NCBI GenBank assembly: GCA_023419995.1 | Contig: JAEZXF010000524.1 | Span: forward strand, 1 to 5,571 | Length of the DNA stretch: 5,571 nucleotides | Direction: 5' to 3' | From: Pseudomonadota bacterium | GTDB taxonomy: Bacteria > Pseudomonadota > Alphaproteobacteria > Rhizobiales > Rhizobiaceae | Part shown: positions 1-5,571 of the stretch, piece by piece | How the letters are laid out: each line of letters begins with the position of its first letter | Position numbering within the stretch: the first letter of the stretch is position 1 | Notes under the pieces: generated by a model | Database searches by the model: none | The model's input: the letters and a program-made list of their open reading frames with translations, nothing else | What the model was told of the DNA's origin: nothing | Translations under genes and position numbers: made by a program

Positions 1-1212
1 GGCGCGGGGCGCCGCGCCGGAGGCCGTGTACCATTCGAGGAACTGCATCACGCCGCCCTCGTGGTCGGCCGAGTACGGCCCCGGCTCGTAGGCCGGCGAG
101 CGGATGCCGAAGGCGTTCTCCTCGACGATCCTGCGGTCCTCGTCATTGGTCTCGGTCCAGACGTGGATCAGGTCCTGGAGATCGTAGTCGACGCCTTCCA
201 CCGCGTCCTTGTGCACCAGCCATTTCGTCGTCACCGCCGTCTCGGTGGCGCTGAGCGGCAGCACGCGGAACGTCACCGCATGATCGCCCAGCACATGGTT
301 CCACGTCGTCGGGTAGTGGTAGAGGAGGAGCGTGCCGATCCTGTCGGCCGAGACGTCGTCGGAAAGGTTGCGCCGCACGGCGCGCTGGCCGGTCATGGTG
401 TAGCTGACCGCGTCGCGCTGCAGCGGCGCGCGGGTGGCGCGGTACTGGCCCGCGCGATCGATCCTGAAGCGCGAGGGCAGGCCCGCCGCCTCGCAATGCT
501 CCCAGTGGGCCAGCATCTCGGGGTCGCTCTCGGCCCCGCTGACGCCGGTGACCGTCGGCGCCTCAGGATAGGTCCTGCACAGTTCCGGGTGGTTGGCCGC
601 GCAGTGGTAGCATTCGCGGTTGTTCTCCCAGACGAGCTTCCAGTTGCCCCTCTCGACGATGGTGGATTCGTGCGCCACCCTGGCTTCGTCGAGCCTGTGC
701 GGCAGGAAATAGGGCGCCATCAGCGCCCGGAACGGCGCGAAATCGGCCGGCTCGCCTGCGAGGCAGATGAAGATGTAGCCGGCGACGCTCTCGCAGGCGA
801 CGGGCTTCAGCGCGAAATCCTCCCTGCGGAAGCCGTCGCCCATCTGGCGCGCGAACAGCAGCTGGCCGTCGAGGTCGTAGGTCCACTGGTGATAGGGGCA
901 GACCAGCCGCGCCGACGCGCCGCGCGCCGTCGTGCAGACGCGGCTGCCGCGATGGCGACACGAATTGTGGAAGGCGCGGATGACGCCGTCGCGCCCGCGC
1001 ACCACGACCACCGGGTAGTCGCCCACCTGCACGGTGAAGAAGCTGCCGGGCCGGGCGATCTCGCAGTCGTGGCCAATGAAAAGCCAGTCGCGATACCAGA
1101 TCAGCTCCATGTCGAGCCGGTGGAAACCGGGGTCGACGTAGAAAGGCTGCTCGAGGCTGTATCCCTCGCGCCTGCCGCGGAGCAGCCTCAGCATCTCGTT
1201 GCGCGCATCCAT
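1..1212 (-). CDS. gbcA: Rieske non-heme iron oxygenase, GbcA-like glycine betaine demethylase oxygenase subunit (3' end cut by window)
   Basis: This reads 404 codons from the ATG at 1212 to the window edge with no stop. The ring-hydroxylating oxygenase alpha-subunit fold is clear. The Rieske [2Fe-2S] site is C85-x-H87 and C105-x2-H108. The mononuclear iron site lies in NWKLVWENNRECYHC, with H203 and H208 as ligands and E200 in the position that bridges to the Rieske centre; the third ligand is probably D357 or D359 in TETNDEDRR. From memory, the C-terminal part (TTKWLVHKDAVEGVDYD, then AYEPGPYS) closely matches Pseudomonas GbcA, which with the reductase GbcB oxidises glycine betaine to dimethylglycine and formaldehyde in the cytoplasm. 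Family members are only slightly longer, so few residues are missing. The start is supported by GAGG (1222-1219) six bases upstream and by the conserved N-terminus (YSLEQPFY at residues 18-25). A cobalamin riboswitch lies in its leader. Related demethylases of carnitine or stachydrine are the main alternatives, so the substrate is inferred. Confidence 0.85.
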   Translation of the reverse strand, partial: MDARNEMLRLLRGRREGYSLEQPFYVDPGFHRLDMELIWYRDWLFIGHDCEIARPGSFFTVQVGDYPVVVVRGRDGVIRAFHNSCRHRGSRVCTTARGASARLVCPYHQWTYDLDGQLLFARQMGDGFRREDFALKPVACESVAGYIFICLAGEPADFAPFRALMAPYFLPHRLDEARVAHESTIVERGNWKLVWENNRECYHCAANHPELCRTYPEAPTVTGVSGAESDPEMLAHWEHCEAAGLPSRFRIDRAGQYRATRAPLQRDAVSYTMTGQRAVRRNLSDDVSADRIGTLLLYHYPTTWNHVLGDHAVTFRVLPLSATETAVTTKWLVHKDAVEGVDYDLQDLIHVWTETNDEDRRIVEENAFGIRSPAYEPGPYSADHEGGVMQFLEWYTASGAAPRA

Positions 1213-1216
1213 GTCC

Positions 1217-1238
1217 GTCCTCGCCTTCGCACAAGGAC
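1217..1238 (-). promoter_or_regulatory. Candidate Shine-Dalgarno-masking hairpin before the Rieske gene
   Basis: In the RNA, GTCCT (1238-1234) can pair with AGGAC (1221-1217). The 3' arm contains most of the GAGG ribosome-binding sequence (1222-1219), which sits six bases before the ATG at 1212. An overlapping alternative, CCTT pairing with AAGG inside the same segment, would leave that site freer. This is the only obvious pairing that masks the start region. No stem followed by a U-run occurs between the aptamer and the gene, so translational control is plausible. The stem is only five base pairs and has not been folded computationally. Confidence 0.3.
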
Positions 1239-1335
1239 TGAACTGGTGGTGATGGAGGGTGGATGCCGGGTCCGGGCCGATGCCCCGCCGCGGCGCTCTG
1301 CCTCCTGACCGCCCACCGCGATCAGCCGGTTCCAA

Positions 1336-1520
1336 CATGCCGAGGCTGGTTTCCGGGCTTCGAAGCTGTCCTTGCGGACCGTCCCGACACCTTCCCGGGT
1401 GGCTCACCCAGTGGTCTTCGTCGGGACGAAGGCTTCGCTACCGTTGCGGGGGCAGCGCCGGCATCACACCGGCTTCCCAATTATCCCCGGGAGAAATCTC
1501 CGCAGGGCACCTCGAACATG
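1336..1520 (-). ncRNA. Cobalamin riboswitch aptamer (RF00174 type) in the leader of the Rieske oxygenase gene
   Basis: Read on the minus strand, the conserved blocks of the cobalamin aptamer appear in the expected order. First is CGAGGTGCC (from 1514), the 5' arm of P1 and start of P2. Next is TTGGGAAGCCGGTG (about 1481-1468), then GCGCTGCCCCCGCAAC (about 1458-1443), then CCACTGGG with GGGAAGG in the next stem. Last is the B12 box AAGCCCGGAAACCAGCC (1360-1344), which leads into the 3' arm of P1. P1 forms from CGAGG (1514-1510) with CCTCG (1345-1341) and may extend through CATG at both ends. The P5 stem GCCGG/CCGGC encloses loop TGTGATG. The aptamer begins about 70 bases after the metH stop, and its 3' end is about 120 bases before the Rieske start. 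Its direction makes that gene the target, not metH. Most riboswitches of this class reduce expression when adenosylcobalamin or methylcobalamin binds. A weak promoter (TTGCGG at 1580-1575, CGTATG at 1557-1552) could start this RNA, but readthrough from metH is also possible. Confidence 0.95.
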
Positions 1521-1544
1521 GCGATCTAACCACCGGCCGGGCGG

Positions 1545-1576
1545 GGCCGGCCATACGAAAGCGACATCGGCCGGCC
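1545..1576 (-). repeat. GC-rich inverted repeat after metH, possible weak terminator
   Basis: GGCCGGCC occurs at 1545-1552 and again at 1569-1576. The unit is self-complementary, so the two copies can form an eight-base-pair stem around a 16-base loop, starting 17 bases after the metH stop codon in transcript order. There is no U-run on either strand, so it is not a standard factor-independent terminator. It may protect the metH mRNA 3' end or slow polymerase before the riboswitch. It could also be chance in GC-rich DNA. Confidence 0.35.
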
Positions 1577-1593
1577 GCAAAAGCGACAGGCCC

Positions 1594-5376
<3,783 letters not shown>

Positions 5377-5418
5377 AAGCGACGTTCTTCATTCCCGGAG
5401 CGACATTGGCGTTCCGTC

Positions 5419-5438
5419 ACATAACAACATCTTTATGT
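5419..5438 (-). promoter_or_regulatory. Candidate repressor operator upstream of metH
   Basis: On the minus strand, ACATAA (5438-5433) and TTATGT (5424-5419) form an inverted repeat around eight bases, a 20-base imperfect palindrome. It lies in a short AT-rich island in otherwise GC-rich DNA. It overlaps the 3' end of the candidate -35 element and covers the spacer, 43 bases before the metH ATG, where a bound repressor would block polymerase. Size and symmetry fit a dimeric winged-helix regulator. ArsR-family regulators sensing S-adenosyl compounds control methionine genes in many proteobacteria, but the assignment here is inference. Confidence 0.45.
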
Positions 5439-5441
5439 CAA
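5436..5441 (-). promoter_or_regulatory. Candidate -35 element of the metH promoter
   Basis: TTGACA (5441-5436 on the minus strand) is a perfect match to the housekeeping -35 consensus, about 60 bases before the metH ATG. No good -10 hexamer lies 16-18 bases downstream, where the sequence reads roughly TGACGGAA. Alphaproteobacterial promoters often have weakly conserved -10 elements, so the site remains plausible. TTATGT is a better -10 match, but it lies only 11 bases downstream, which is too close. Confidence 0.4.
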
Positions 5442-5542
5442 CATATGAATTTCCAGCTCTCGCCGAGAATCCGGTCGGAAAACGGCTTTCCGCACCCCGG
5501 AAACCGCTCGACCGCAAGGCGACGTTTCTCGACCGCGCCACG

Positions 5543-5571
5543 AAAAACGCTCCCCGGGGGTTCCGGGGAGC
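5543..5571 (-). terminator. Factor-independent terminator of an upstream minus-strand gene outside the window
   Basis: GCTCCCCGG (5549-5557) and CCGGGGAGC (5563-5571) form a perfect nine-base-pair, GC-rich stem with a five-base loop. Read on the minus strand, the stem is followed by GTTTTT (5548-5543), the standard arrangement of an intrinsic terminator. The stem may continue past the window edge. It implies that a gene to the right on the same strand ends here, so metH begins its own transcription unit. Nothing can be said about the identity of that gene. Confidence 0.85.

Noticed and set aside
563..1234. A minus-strand frame starting at a TTG at 1234, and other short minus-strand frames within 1-1212
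   Set aside because: They are out of frame with the Rieske and iron-binding motifs. The true frame starts at 1212 and runs open to the window edge.
1286..1295. CGCCGCGGCG palindrome in the leader as a terminator
   Set aside because: It is short, has almost no room for a loop, and has no U-run after it.
61..1308. A 415-codon open frame on the plus strand opposite the Rieske gene
   Set aside because: It is the antisense shadow of a gene with clear iron-binding motifs. Its translation is rich in Arg, Ala, Val and Gly with no recognisable domain.
1552..1580. Possible promoter for the riboswitch transcript (TTGCGG, 17 bases, CGTATG)
   Set aside because: The spacing is right, but both hexamers are weak and the region overlaps the GC-rich inverted repeat. 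It is noted in the riboswitch entry but not called as a feature.
5477..5491. Small hairpin GGAAA/TTTCC upstream of metH
   Set aside because: It is five base pairs, lies upstream of the likely promoter, and has no U-run or known motif.

Overview
The window is about two-thirds G+C and looks like the chromosome of an alphaproteobacterium, most likely of the Hyphomicrobiales (Rhizobiales). The main evidence is the methionine synthase, whose sequence, including its N-terminal extension before the catalytic barrel, closely resembles what I remember of rhizobial MetH. The Rieske oxygenase also resembles rhizobial GbcA-type proteins. All supported genes and signals are on the minus strand, so the window reads right to left.

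From the right edge: a strong factor-independent terminator (5543-5571) closes an unseen minus-strand gene beyond the window. A relatively AT-rich leader follows (5377-5542) with a TTGACA -35 element and an overlapping imperfect palindrome that looks like a repressor operator. Then comes a complete metH (1594-5376), the cobalamin-dependent methionine synthase. It has all four modules and every metal- and cofactor-binding motif I looked for. After metH there is a GC-rich inverted repeat, then a well-formed cobalamin riboswitch (aptamer about 1336-1520). A leader of about 120 nt separates the aptamer from a gene for a Rieske non-heme iron oxygenase (1-1212). That oxygenase resembles GbcA, the oxygenase of the glycine betaine demethylase. 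It runs off the left edge, probably missing only a few C-terminal residues.

The biology centres on methyl groups and vitamin B12. MetH needs B12 to move methyl groups from methyl-tetrahydrofolate to homocysteine. The next gene on the same strand, which probably oxidatively removes a methyl group from glycine betaine, has a B12-sensing RNA in its leader. Most such riboswitches turn genes off when B12 is plentiful, so the inferred logic is that betaine demethylation rises when B12, and hence MetH activity, is limiting. This riboswitch-Rieske pairing is the most interesting point in the window. The genes themselves belong to known families, and I see no evidence of a new mobile element, defence system or CRISPR array.
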